Source: CAYUHK01 sp964475165 (GTDB taxonomy: Bacteria > Verrucomicrobiota > Kiritimatiellia > JAAZAB01). From it: DNA of 30,515 nucleotides. A program made the translations under genes and the position numbers. The notes beneath the pieces were generated by a model. That model ran no database searches and was not told the origin of the DNA. It saw only the letters and a list, made by a program, of their open reading frames with translations. Shown here in pieces: positions 1 to 7,880 of the stretch (the stretch's first letter is position 1; every line of letters begins with the position of its first letter). Location of the stretch: assembly GCA_964475165.1 (NCBI GenBank), contig CAYYVN010000015.1, forward strand, positions 1-30,515, given 5' to 3'.

Positions 1-645
1 CGTCAACTGAGCACCAGTCTGCTCTTGCAGAAGGCCTCACACGATCTGGATATGATCCATTGGATTACCGGCCAATACACGCAGCGGGTGGCCGCTTTTG
101 GCGGCTTGGATTATTTTGGCGGCAATAAGCCGAATACCTTGGAATGCCATGCCTGCCGTGAAAAAAACACCTGCATCGAATTCCAGCAGAATCCCGGCCA
201 TGAATTCTGTTGTTTCCGCAAGGAAGTGGATGTGGAAGATAACAGCGTGGTGATCATGGAACTGACCGGCGGAATCAAGGCCACCTATACCCAGTGCCAT
301 TTCACACCGGATTATTTTCGGAACTATACTTTCATCGGCACCGAGGGACGCATTGAAAATATGGATGATCACACTAAGATCATCTGCCTGACCCGTAATC
401 GCTCCAAGAAATCCAAGAACCTGGCTCAGCGCACCTATGATGTTAAGCCGGCGGCCGGCACCCATGGCGGGGCTGATCCGGAAATATGCCGCGATTTTAT
501 TGCCATGTTGCGCCAGGGCAAGGCGCCCGTGGCTACGCCGCTGGCTGGGCGGATGAGCGTGGCCGTGGGCTGTGCGGCCACCGAATCGCTGCGCCAGGGC
601 GGCCGGGTGGTGAACATTCCGCCCCTGCCGGCTGCTCTGCGCTGA
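1..645 (+). CDS. Gfo/Idh/MocA family oxidoreductase, C-terminal part (5' end outside window)
   Basis: The reading frame is open from base 1, so the true start lies upstream; about 214 residues are visible. The early motif SHDLDMIHW matches the conserved K/S-x-x-H-D-x-D segment after the Rossmann domain in Gfo/Idh/MocA sugar or inositol dehydrogenases, where Lys/His/Asp serve catalysis. The rest is the C-terminal alpha/beta substrate domain, with the typical TEGRIE segment and a closing 'SVAVGCAATESLRQGG' helix. A Cys-rich insertion (ECHACREKNTC, later a CC pair) sits after the active-site region; its role is unknown. These enzymes are cytosolic and NAD(P)-dependent. The substrate cannot be told from this fragment. 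No terminator is obvious downstream. Confidence 0.85.
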   Translation, partial: RQLSTSLLLQKASHDLDMIHWITGQYTQRVAAFGGLDYFGGNKPNTLECHACREKNTCIEFQQNPGHEFCCFRKEVDVEDNSVVIMELTGGIKATYTQCHFTPDYFRNYTFIGTEGRIENMDDHTKIICLTRNRSKKSKNLAQRTYDVKPAAGTHGGADPEICRDFIAMLRQGKAPVATPLAGRMSVAVGCAATESLRQGGRVVNIPPLPAALR

Positions 646-688
646 GAGCCGGCGGCGCCGGGGCTTTGCGCCACCCTCAACTCGGGGC

Positions 689-716
689 TTGTTTCGGGCG
701 CTCTTTTCCCGATAAT
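689..716 (+). promoter_or_regulatory. Putative sigma-70 promoter upstream of the DUF362 gene
   Basis: TTGTTT (689-694) and GATAAT (711-716) are separated by 16 bases in the 119-base gap before the DUF362 start at 765. The -10 box matches 5 of 6 consensus bases; the -35 box is weaker. Prediction is by eye only. Confidence 0.35.
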
Positions 717-764
717 TAAGGGTTTAAGGCTGGGGCGCCCGCGCGCCGCCCGCGAGGAGAGGCT

Positions 765-2075
765 ATGCAAGCTAATAAATCCACGGTGGCTATTCTCAAG
801 ACTGCACCGGCAACGGTGTTGCGCGATTATCATCGGCTCTTGAATCTGGCCGGCTATCAAGAGGTCTTGCCGCGCCAGAACCAGATAGCTCTCAAGATCA
901 ATATCAGCTGGCATTTCTTCTTCCCCGGCAGCTCCACCGTGCCCTGGCAGTTGGAAGGCGTTATTCGGGCTTTAAAAAAAGATGGCTACGCTCCCGAAAA
1001 TTTATATGGCTGCCATAATCGGACCGTGGTGATTGATGCCCGTTTGGGTGAGCGTGAAAACAAGCAACTCAATGTGCTCGAGGCCCATGGCCTGGCCAAC
1101 GTTCATTTATATGATCCACCTACGGAATGGATACATATCCGCGACGCCGTCGGCGACTTGGCCGATCGCTTTTTATGCCTCAACCAGGTTTATCCGCAGG
1201 GATTTTTGATTCCACGCCGGTTTTTAGGCTCATCCATCATCCATTTACCGACGGTTAAGACCCACGTTTTCACCACCACTACCGGCGCCATGAAGAATGC
1301 TTTTGGCGGTCTCTTGAACGAGCGGCGCCATTGGACCCATCCGGTGATCCACGAGACCTTGGTGGATCTATTGATGATTCAGCGCAAAATACATCCGGGC
1401 CTGTTGGCGGTGATGGATGGCACCTTTGCCGGCGACGGGCCCGGCCCGCGCTGCATGTTGCCCCATGTTAAGAATGTGATTTTGGCTTCAGCCGATCCCG
1501 TGGCCATCGATGCGGTCGCCGCGCGTTTGATGGGCTTTGATCCTTTAAGAGACCTCAAATATATCCGCCTGGCGCATGAACGGGGCTTGGGCTGCGGCGA
1601 TCCGCGCCAGATCAATATTGTGGGCGATACCGAGGCCGCCAATGAAAACTGGCATTTTGTGGGGCCCTATCAGCGCATGACCTTTGCCAGCCGCATGCAG
1701 CATAAAATCTATTGGGGCCCGCTGAAGAAACCCCTGGAATGGTCCTTGAAGACCGTGCTGGCGCCCTGGGCTTATATGGCCAGCGTGCTCTATCATGATT
1801 TCTTCTGGTATCCCATGCATCGTCAGCGCCTGCGTCAATGCCTGGGCAGCGCCTGGGGGCGCCTCTTCCACAATTGGGAAAAACTGGCTCTGCCACCCAA
1901 TGAGCTGGATGCTCCCGGCTGGGCGGATGTGGGACCGGCGCCGGCTGATCTGAGCGGCGGCCAGCGACGGGAAAACCAGCGTCATTTTTTGCAAGCCATG
2001 AAAATTCTCGGTCAGAGCATCAGGGAGGCTCCGGAATTCGCCGCGCGGCGGCGGCATGTGCAGTCCGAAACATGA
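765..2075 (+). CDS. DUF362 domain-containing protein
   Basis: A 436-residue protein. The core (about residues 40-300) resembles DUF362: the segment with IHLPTVKTH, TTGAMKNAFGG and the later ASADPVAIDAVAARLMGFDP is typical of the family, whose function is poorly defined. Family members often carry [4Fe-4S] ferredoxin motifs, but no Cys cluster is visible here. The last ~130 residues are an aromatic-rich extension (for example WYPMHRQRLRQ) that I do not recognise. No signal peptide is seen, so it is probably cytosolic. The ATG at 765 is preceded by a good ribosome binding site (GAGGAGAGG, 754-762). The gene ends 31 bases before the ligA start and may be co-transcribed with it. Confidence 0.8.
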   Translation: MQANKSTVAILKTAPATVLRDYHRLLNLAGYQEVLPRQNQIALKINISWHFFFPGSSTVPWQLEGVIRALKKDGYAPENLYGCHNRTVVIDARLGERENKQLNVLEAHGLANVHLYDPPTEWIHIRDAVGDLADRFLCLNQVYPQGFLIPRRFLGSSIIHLPTVKTHVFTTTTGAMKNAFGGLLNERRHWTHPVIHETLVDLLMIQRKIHPGLLAVMDGTFAGDGPGPRCMLPHVKNVILASADPVAIDAVAARLMGFDPLRDLKYIRLAHERGLGCGDPRQINIVGDTEAANENWHFVGPYQRMTFASRMQHKIYWGPLKKPLEWSLKTVLAPWAYMASVLYHDFFWYPMHRQRLRQCLGSAWGRLFHNWEKLALPPNELDAPGWADVGPAPADLSGGQRRENQRHFLQAMKILGQSIREAPEFAARRRHVQSET

Positions 2076-2106
2076 GACCGGGGGAGCTTCGCCCAGCCGT
2101 TTTATC

Positions 2107-4164
2107 ATGAACCAAGAAGAGGCCAAGCTGCGGATAGCGCATTTGCGCCAAACCCTGGAGCGGCATGACCAGCTTTATTATATCCTGCATCAGCCGGAAA
2201 TATCCGATCGTCAATACGACGCTCTCTATGCCGAACTCGAACAGCTCGAACAGCTGTATCCCCAGCTGATCACTCCCGATTCGCCCACCCAACGGGTGGG
2301 TGGCGCGCCCCTGAACGCTTTCAACCAGGTGGCGCATAGCCTGCCCATGCTGAGCCTCGCCAATACCTATAACCGGAATGAACTCTTGGCTTTTGAGGCC
2401 CGCGCCCAAAAGCTCTTAGGCGGCTCTGCCTTCAGCTATGTCTTGGAACCCAAAATCGATGGCGTGGCTATTGCCCTGCGCTATGAAAAGGGCCTTTTGA
2501 TCCAGGGCAGCACCCGCGGCGACGGACGCCTGGGCGATGATATCACCGAAAACCTGCGCACCATTCGCGCTATTCCCCTGCGCTTGCGCACCCAACAAGC
2601 GCCGCCGGCTGTACTGGAAGTGCGCGGAGAAGTTTTCATGCCCCGCGCCGGCTTTGCCAAGCTCAACCGCGAACGCGAGGCCGCCGACCTGGAACCCTTC
2701 GCCAATCCTCGCAATGCGGCGGCCGGCTCCCTCAAGCTGCTGGATGCCCGCCAGGTAGCCGCGCGTCCCTTGGATGTTATTTTCTATGGGGTAGGCGAAC
2801 TGGTCGAAGTCGCCTTCCAGACTCATCAGGAAGTGCTCGCCGCGCTCAGCGCTTATGCCCTGCCCACACCGCCACGCTGGTGGCTGGGCCATTCCATGCT
2901 GGAAATATTCAGCGCCTTGGATGAACTGGAAAAAATGCGCCAAGCCTTTGCCTTCGAAATGGATGGCGGCGTGATCAAGATCAATGAGCGCCAGCTTCAA
3001 GCTGTCCTGGGCGAAACAGCCAAAAGCCCGCGGCATGCTGTGGCCTTCAAGTTCGAACCCCAACGCGCCGAAACTCTTCTCCAGGCCATCAGCGTGCAGG
3101 TGGGACGCACCGGCGTCCTCACGCCCGTGGCCGAGCTGCAGCCGGTTGCTCTGGCCGGATCCACCATCACCCGGGCCACCCTGCATAACCTGGATGAAAT
3201 CCAACGCAAGGATATCCGGATAGGCGACCATATCTATCTGGAAAAAGCGGGCGATGTTATCCCGGCGGTGGTGGGCGTGAATAAGGCCGCCCGCACCGGG
3301 CGGGAAGTCCCCTTCGTGATGCCGCTGCAGTGCCCGGTATGCGGGCAAGCCATCACCCGGCCAGCGGAGGCGGTGGCTTATCGTTGTGAAAACTTGCAGT
3401 GCCCGGCTCAGCTCAAAAGATGGTTGCGCCATTTCGCCGCCCGGGGCGCTATGGATATCGAGGGTTTGGGCGAAGCCCTCATCGAGCAGCTGGTGGATCA
3501 ACAATTGGTATCCGATCCCGCCGATCTCTACAGCTTAGGCCCGGAACAGTTGCATGACCTGGAACGCATGGCGGCTAAATCGGCGCAGAACCTGCTGGAA
3601 GGTATTGCAGCCAGTAAAGAGCGTGATTTCTGGCGCGTGCTTTTCGCTTTGGGTATTCGCCAGGTCGGCTCCCGCATGGCTCAAAGCCTGGAGGAGCACT
3701 TCGCGGATATCGATCAATTACTGCGGGCCGATGTCGAGCAACTGCAACGCATTCGCGATTTGGGTCCGGTGCTGGCGCAGAGCCTGGTGGATTATTTCGG
3801 GCAACCCCGCAATCGGCAACTGATCGAGCGCCTGCAAGCGGCCGGAGTTAATTTCCGACGCAGGGCGCCCGCGGCCGGTAAGCGATTGGCCGGCCGGGCC
3901 TTCGTGCTGACTGGCACATTATCGAGCTTGACCCGCGAGCGGGCGGCCGAGGAAATCCGCCGGCGCGGCGGCAGTGTGAGCGGCAGTGTCACCAAAAAAA
4001 CATCTTATCTGGTGGCGGGCGACGCCGCGGGATCCAAGCTGCTGAAAGCGCGTTCCTTGGGCATCAGCATCCTCGATGAAACAGCTTTTCTGGCACTGCT
4101 GGCCGCAGCGAACCCAGGGGGCGGACCTGCAGAGGAGCGGGGCTCGCTCTTGATCTCCAGCTGA
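2107..4164 (+). CDS. ligA: NAD-dependent DNA ligase LigA
   Basis: A 685-residue protein of normal LigA length. It seals nicks in duplex DNA using NAD+ and forms a Lys-AMP intermediate. The N-terminal Ia domain (residues 1-65, with LYYILHQPEISDRQYDAL) binds NMN. The adenylation motif EPKIDG puts the catalytic Lys at 116. An OB fold follows, then a Cys4 zinc finger (C409, C412, C427, C432), helix-hairpin-helix repeats and a C-terminal BRCT domain (about 600-680, LAGRAFVLTGTLSSLTR). I chose the ATG at 2107 because it begins at the usual LigA N-terminus; the frame extends 51 bases further upstream, into the DUF362 gene. All key residues are present, so it should be active. Confidence 0.97.
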   Translation: MNQEEAKLRIAHLRQTLERHDQLYYILHQPEISDRQYDALYAELEQLEQLYPQLITPDSPTQRVGGAPLNAFNQVAHSLPMLSLANTYNRNELLAFEARAQKLLGGSAFSYVLEPKIDGVAIALRYEKGLLIQGSTRGDGRLGDDITENLRTIRAIPLRLRTQQAPPAVLEVRGEVFMPRAGFAKLNREREAADLEPFANPRNAAAGSLKLLDARQVAARPLDVIFYGVGELVEVAFQTHQEVLAALSAYALPTPPRWWLGHSMLEIFSALDELEKMRQAFAFEMDGGVIKINERQLQAVLGETAKSPRHAVAFKFEPQRAETLLQAISVQVGRTGVLTPVAELQPVALAGSTITRATLHNLDEIQRKDIRIGDHIYLEKAGDVIPAVVGVNKAARTGREVPFVMPLQCPVCGQAITRPAEAVAYRCENLQCPAQLKRWLRHFAARGAMDIEGLGEALIEQLVDQQLVSDPADLYSLGPEQLHDLERMAAKSAQNLLEGIAASKERDFWRVLFALGIRQVGSRMAQSLEEHFADIDQLLRADVEQLQRIRDLGPVLAQSLVDYFGQPRNRQLIERLQAAGVNFRRRAPAAGKRLAGRAFVLTGTLSSLTRERAAEEIRRRGGSVSGSVTKKTSYLVAGDAAGSKLLKARSLGISILDETAFLALLAAANPGGGPAEERGSLLISS

Positions 4165-4168
4165 GTGA

Positions 4169-4202
4169 GAGCGGGGTCTAAACGCTCGATTAGACTTGAG
4201 CG
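4169..4202. other. Overlapping inverted repeats after ligA
   Basis: GAGCG (4169-4173) can pair with CGCTC (4183-4187), which can instead pair with GAGCG at 4198-4202. GTCTAA (4176-4181) also pairs with TTAGAC (4190-4195). These mutually exclusive short hairpins lie in the 137-base gap between ligA and the esterase gene. There is no T-run, so this is not a classical terminator and its function is unknown. Confidence 0.25.
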
Positions 4203-4301
4203 CCACCTGGTTCTAGGTTAGATAGCTGGCTTAGCGCTCCCTGTGAGGATGGCGGTCTGATCCACAAAAACAGCTGCATTAAACGGAAGGAGTTTAAGAA
4301 C

Positions 4302-6242
4302 ATGGCCTTGCAAGTGGCGGCCTTATTTGCCGATCATATGGTGCTGCAAAGAGAGCAACCCATTCCCGTCTGGGGCTGGGCGCAGCCAGGCACCCAGGTG
4401 CAGGTCTCCCTCGCCAACCAACAGGCCAGCGCCAGAGCCGGAGCCGACGGGCGCTGGCTGGTCACCCTGCCGGCCCTGGCCGCCGGCGGCCCGTGGCAAA
4501 TGCTGATCACGAGTGCCGACGCCACCATCCGCTGCCAGGACGTCATGCTGGGTGAAGTCTGGCTGTGTTCCGGTCAATCCAATATGGATTTGCCACTGGC
4601 CGAGGCCGCCCAGGCCGCGGTCGAACTGGCAGCGGCTGATTATCCGGACCTGCGTTTTTTCACTGTGGGCCATGCCGCCGCTCAGCAGCCAGCCAGGGAT
4701 GTGAGGGGCGGCTGGAACCGCTGTCAGCCAGGAACAGCCATCCATTTTTCGGCGGTGGGCTATTTCTTTGGTCGGGAACTGCACCGCAAACTGCAGGTAC
4801 CCGTGGGCCTGATCAACTCATCCTGGGGCGGCACCTACGCCGAAGCCTGGACGAGCCGCGCGGCTTTATCGGCCGATCCTTTCTATAAACCTCTCCTGGA
4901 AAAATACGAACAAGGGTTGGCGCTGCCACCCACCCGGGAGGCGCAGACCTTGCGCGCCCAATACGCGCAATGGGCCGACCGCTGCCAGATCGCCGATAGC
5001 AGTAACGAAGGCGAGGGGTGGGGCTGGGCCAAGCCCGCAACCGAGAGCGCTGATTGGCCCCCTATGGATTTGCCGCGCAGCTGGCAGAGTGCCGGCCATA
5101 AATACAGCGGCATCTTCTGGTTTCGTAAAGAGATTGCAATCCCTGAGGCTTGGGCCGGACAGGATCTGCAACTCAAATTGGGCGCCCTCGATAAATCCGA
5201 TATCACCTATTTCAATGGCGTGCGCGTGGGCAATCTGAGCATAGACCAGCGGCCGGATGCCTGGTGCACGCCGCGGGAATATGTGGTGCCGGGAGCTTTG
5301 GTGAAAGGGGGCTCTAACCTGATTGCGGTGCGCGTTTTCAGTAATGTTTCCGAGGGCGGTTTCATTGGCCAGGCGGCGCAGATGACTTTAGCGCCCCTGG
5401 CCAATCCGAGCGCCAAAGCGCTCAGTTTGGCGGGAGCCTGGCGCTATCGGGTGGAGCGCAATTTCGGCTTGATTGAGCCGTCGGAACCGCCGCCTTTGCC
5501 GCCCGGTGAAGGTAACCCCAACTCGCCGGCCATGCTTTTCAGCAATATGATTCAACCTTTGATCCCCTATGCCATCCGGGGCGTTATCTGGTATCAGGGC
5601 GAGAATAACGCCGCTCAGGCGCGCCAATACCGGCGCCTTTTTCCCCTCCTGATCAACGCTTGGCGGCGAGAGTGGGCTCAGGGAGATTTTCCCTTTTTAT
5701 TTGTGCAACTGGCCAATTTCATGGCCAGGCAAGCCGCGCCCGGCGAGAGCCAGTGGGCCGAGCTGCGTGAGGCCCAGGCCCTGGCCTTGGCCCTGCCCAA
5801 TACCGGCATGGCCGTGGCCATTGATATCGGCGTGGCCGACGATATTCACCCGCGCAACAAGCAGGATGTGGGCTTGCGCCTGGCTCTGCCGGCCCTGGCC
5901 AAGGTTTATGGCTTCAAGGACCTGGTTTTTTCCGGCCCGATCTACAAAGCGGCGCGTATCCTGGGCCAGGCCGTCCACCTGGAGTTCAACCATATCGGCG
6001 CGGGACTCCAGGCGCGTGGCGGCGCCTTGCGCGGCTTTGCCATTGCCGGCGCTGACCGCCAGTTCGTCTGGGCTGAAGCCCGGATCGTGGGGGAAGAGGT
6101 AGTGGTGTCGAGCGCGCAGGTACCAGAGCCGCAGGCCGTGCGCTATGCCTGGGCCGATAATCCTGAAGCTAACCTGTATAATAAAGCTGGCTTGCCAGCG
6201 GCGCCTTTTCGCACCGATGATTGGCCCGGCATAACAGCCTAG
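4302..6242 (+). CDS. Sialate O-acetylesterase-like SGNH esterase
   Basis: A 646-residue protein of the sialate 9-O-acetylesterase family (SASA/DUF303), which removes O-acetyl groups from sialic acids or acetylated plant glycans. The N-terminal beta domain starts with the characteristic LFADHMVLQRE. The nucleophile block is LCSGQSNM (Ser93). A conserved block GVIWYQGENNA and the catalytic D-x-x-H block (D513-H516) follow. A galactose-binding-like jelly-roll of about 160 residues (roughly 235-395, with FWFRKEIAIP and YFNGVRVG) is inserted in the catalytic domain, as in many members. The ATG has a clear AAGGAG at 4286-4291. No signal peptide is visible, whereas many relatives are exported, so this one may act on imported oligosaccharides. 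Substrate is inferred from the family only. Confidence 0.9.
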   Translation: MALQVAALFADHMVLQREQPIPVWGWAQPGTQVQVSLANQQASARAGADGRWLVTLPALAAGGPWQMLITSADATIRCQDVMLGEVWLCSGQSNMDLPLAEAAQAAVELAAADYPDLRFFTVGHAAAQQPARDVRGGWNRCQPGTAIHFSAVGYFFGRELHRKLQVPVGLINSSWGGTYAEAWTSRAALSADPFYKPLLEKYEQGLALPPTREAQTLRAQYAQWADRCQIADSSNEGEGWGWAKPATESADWPPMDLPRSWQSAGHKYSGIFWFRKEIAIPEAWAGQDLQLKLGALDKSDITYFNGVRVGNLSIDQRPDAWCTPREYVVPGALVKGGSNLIAVRVFSNVSEGGFIGQAAQMTLAPLANPSAKALSLAGAWRYRVERNFGLIEPSEPPPLPPGEGNPNSPAMLFSNMIQPLIPYAIRGVIWYQGENNAAQARQYRRLFPLLINAWRREWAQGDFPFLFVQLANFMARQAAPGESQWAELREAQALALALPNTGMAVAIDIGVADDIHPRNKQDVGLRLALPALAKVYGFKDLVFSGPIYKAARILGQAVHLEFNHIGAGLQARGGALRGFAIAGADRQFVWAEARIVGEEVVVSSAQVPEPQAVRYAWADNPEANLYNKAGLPAAPFRTDDWPGITA

Positions 6243-6280
6243 TGGCGCTGGCTGGCGGATAGCGGCCTTGACCAAGCAGC

Positions 6281-6368
6281 TGGCGGAAGGGGTGGGATTC
6301 GAACCCACGGCGCCTGACGGCGCGCCGGTTTTCAAGACCGGTGCTTTCAACCACTCAGCCACCCTTCC
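6281..6368 (-). tRNA. tRNA-Ser, anticodon UGA
   Basis: Read on the minus strand, the gene starts GGAAGGGTGGCTGAGTGG and ends in CCCTTCC, discriminator G and an encoded CCA (6283-6281). The 7-base acceptor stem pairs perfectly (GGAAGGG/CCCTTCC). The anticodon arm is ACCGG-TCTTGAAAA-CCGG-like with anticodon TGA (serine, UCA/UCG codons). A long variable arm (GCGCCGTCAGGCGC) marks it as class II, as expected for Ser. The T-arm holds GGTTCGAATCC. Length is 88 bases including CCA. Confidence 0.96.
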
Positions 6369-6394
6369 GCAACCGGCCTTAGCCAGAGGCCCCA

Positions 6395-6423
6395 AGTTTA
6401 GGTTATCGGCCTGCGCCGATCAA
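6395..6423 (-). promoter_or_regulatory. Putative promoter of tRNA-Ser
   Basis: On the minus strand, TTGATC (6423-6418) and TAAACT (6400-6395) are separated by 17 bases and lie about 27 bases upstream of the mature tRNA 5' end. Each box matches consensus at four positions. Confidence 0.45.
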
Positions 6424-6484
6424 TGGAAAAGCGCTCAGGGTCATAAATGCCGGCGGCGCCCTGATAACAAGCCCCCAAAATAGG

Positions 6485-6513
6485 TTGGCGCCGCTGGGGA
6501 TTTATTGTATAAA
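6485..6513 (+). promoter_or_regulatory. Putative sigma-70 promoter of fabZ-lpxA
   Basis: TTGGCG (6485-6490), a 17-base spacer and TATAAA (6508-6513) form a good sigma-70-type promoter about 57 bases upstream of the fabZ start. Confidence 0.55.
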
Positions 6514-6569
6514 CAAACGGGATTAATTTGTGCCCCAGCTGGTAGGGGCTGACGCGGGAGGGTATGGTT

Positions 6570-7016
6570 ATGCCAGGCATAGACAGTTCGGAAATCCTTA
6601 ACATCGTGCCGCATCGCTATCCGATGTTATTGGTGGATCGTATTCTAGAATGCGATGATGAGCATAAAATCGTGGGCTTGAAGAACCTCAGCTTCAATGA
6701 AGCTTTTTTTCAGGGACATTTTCCGGGTAAGCCCATTATGCCCGGTGTGCTCCAATTGGAGGCTATGGCGCAAGTGGGCGGTATCCTGATGAGCCGCCGC
6801 ACGGGCCTGCGCGGGGTCATTCCACTTTTCCTGGCGGTGGATAAGGCGCGCTTCCGGCGCATGGTAGTGCCTGGCGATCAAATGCGCGTTGAGGTGGAAA
6901 TCATCAATACGCGTGCCCGCGTGGTGCGCTTGCGCTGTAAAGCGCTGGTGGAAAACCAGCTTGCTTCGGAAGCCGAACTGCTCTTTATGATCACCGACCA
7001 GAAAGCCCAATCATGA
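6570..7016 (+). CDS. fabZ: 3-hydroxyacyl-[ACP] dehydratase FabZ
   Basis: A 148-residue hot-dog-fold enzyme. It dehydrates (3R)-hydroxyacyl-ACP to trans-2-enoyl-ACP in fatty acid elongation and so competes with LpxA for hydroxyacyl-ACP. The N-terminus has the usual IVPHRYPMLLVDR. The catalytic motif GHFPGKPIMPGVLQLEAMAQ gives His50 and Glu64. Two in-frame ATGs exist, at 6564 and 6570. GGGAGG (6556-6561) is only 2 bases from the first but 8 from the second, so I chose 6570. The stop overlaps the lpxA start in an ATGA, indicating translational coupling. The fabZ-lpxA pairing is common in Gram-negative lipid A loci. Confidence 0.95.
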   Translation: MPGIDSSEILNIVPHRYPMLLVDRILECDDEHKIVGLKNLSFNEAFFQGHFPGKPIMPGVLQLEAMAQVGGILMSRRTGLRGVIPLFLAVDKARFRRMVVPGDQMRVEVEIINTRARVVRLRCKALVENQLASEAELLFMITDQKAQS

Positions 7017-7786
7017 CCAAGATTCACGCCACGGCCAGCGTCGCCCCCGGCGCCCAGTTAGGGGTGGATGTGGAAATTGGCGCCTATGCGGTCATTGGAT
7101 CGCAGGTGCGGATTGGCGATCGCGCGCGGATCATGCCGCATGTCTTCATCGATGGCCATAGCACGCTGGGGGCCGACTGCGTGATCTTTCCCTTTGCCAG
7201 CATTGGCTCGCAAACCCAGGATCTGAAATTCAGCGGTGGGATAACCTATGTGGAAATCGGCGCGCAAACCACGCTGCGCGAATATGTCGCCGTCAACGCC
7301 GGCACCAATGAGGGGGATCTCACGCGGGTAGGGGAGCGCTGTCATATCATGGCTTATGCCCATGTGGCCCACCAATGCCTGGTGGGCGATGATGTGATCA
7401 TCTCCAATGCCACCCAGCTGGGGGGGCATGTGCTGGTGGAAGACAAGGTCATCCTGGGCGGACTTACCGGCGTACATCAGTTCGTGCGGATCGGCACGCA
7501 GAGCTTCATTGGTGGCTGCTCCAAGGTTGTCCAGGATATTCCACCTTATATGTTGGCCGATGGCAACCCGGCCACGGTGCATGGCATCAACGCCGTTGGC
7601 CTGCAGCGCCGGCAATTATCCGAAAATATCCGTAAAAACCTCAAGGATGCTTACCGTATCCTCTATCGTAAACAATTGATGGTTCAAGCAGCCCTGGAAC
7701 AAATCCGCGCTGAGATCCCCGCTAGCCCCGAACGCGATCATTTACTTGCTTTTGTGGAAGCATCCCAGCGGGGCATTGCCCGCTGA
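7013..7786 (+). CDS. lpxA: UDP-N-acetylglucosamine acyltransferase LpxA
   Basis: A 257-residue left-handed beta-helix acyltransferase. It catalyses the first step of lipid A synthesis, transferring a 3-hydroxyacyl chain from ACP to the 3-OH of UDP-GlcNAc in the cytosol. Hexapeptide repeats fill residues 1-190. The catalytic His region AYAHVAHQC puts the likely general base at His120. The diagnostic GGLTGVHQFVRIG, GGCSKVVQDIPPYMLADGNPA and a C-terminal helical domain (GLQRRQLSENIRKNLKDAYRILY) complete the family pattern. It is translationally coupled to fabZ. Its presence implies an LPS-containing outer membrane. Confidence 0.97.
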   Translation: MTKIHATASVAPGAQLGVDVEIGAYAVIGSQVRIGDRARIMPHVFIDGHSTLGADCVIFPFASIGSQTQDLKFSGGITYVEIGAQTTLREYVAVNAGTNEGDLTRVGERCHIMAYAHVAHQCLVGDDVIISNATQLGGHVLVEDKVILGGLTGVHQFVRIGTQSFIGGCSKVVQDIPPYMLADGNPATVHGINAVGLQRRQLSENIRKNLKDAYRILYRKQLMVQAALEQIRAEIPASPERDHLLAFVEASQRGIAR

Positions 7787-7880
7787 GGGAAATGGCGCTG
7801 GCCTTTTGGCGACCTCATTTTATAATACGAGTATGGGGAGAGGGCCCGGGGAGCCTGCGGCGCCCCGGCCGAGCCTGATC

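Noticed and set aside
2416..3504. Long open frame (362 codons) on the minus strand
   Set aside because: It lies entirely inside ligA on the opposite strand, has no recognisable domain, and such shadows are expected in GC-rich coding DNA.
7821..7826. Perfect TATAAT upstream of gspD
   Set aside because: No acceptable -35 box at 16-18 bases; kept out of the feature list although it may be a weak promoter for the gsp genes.
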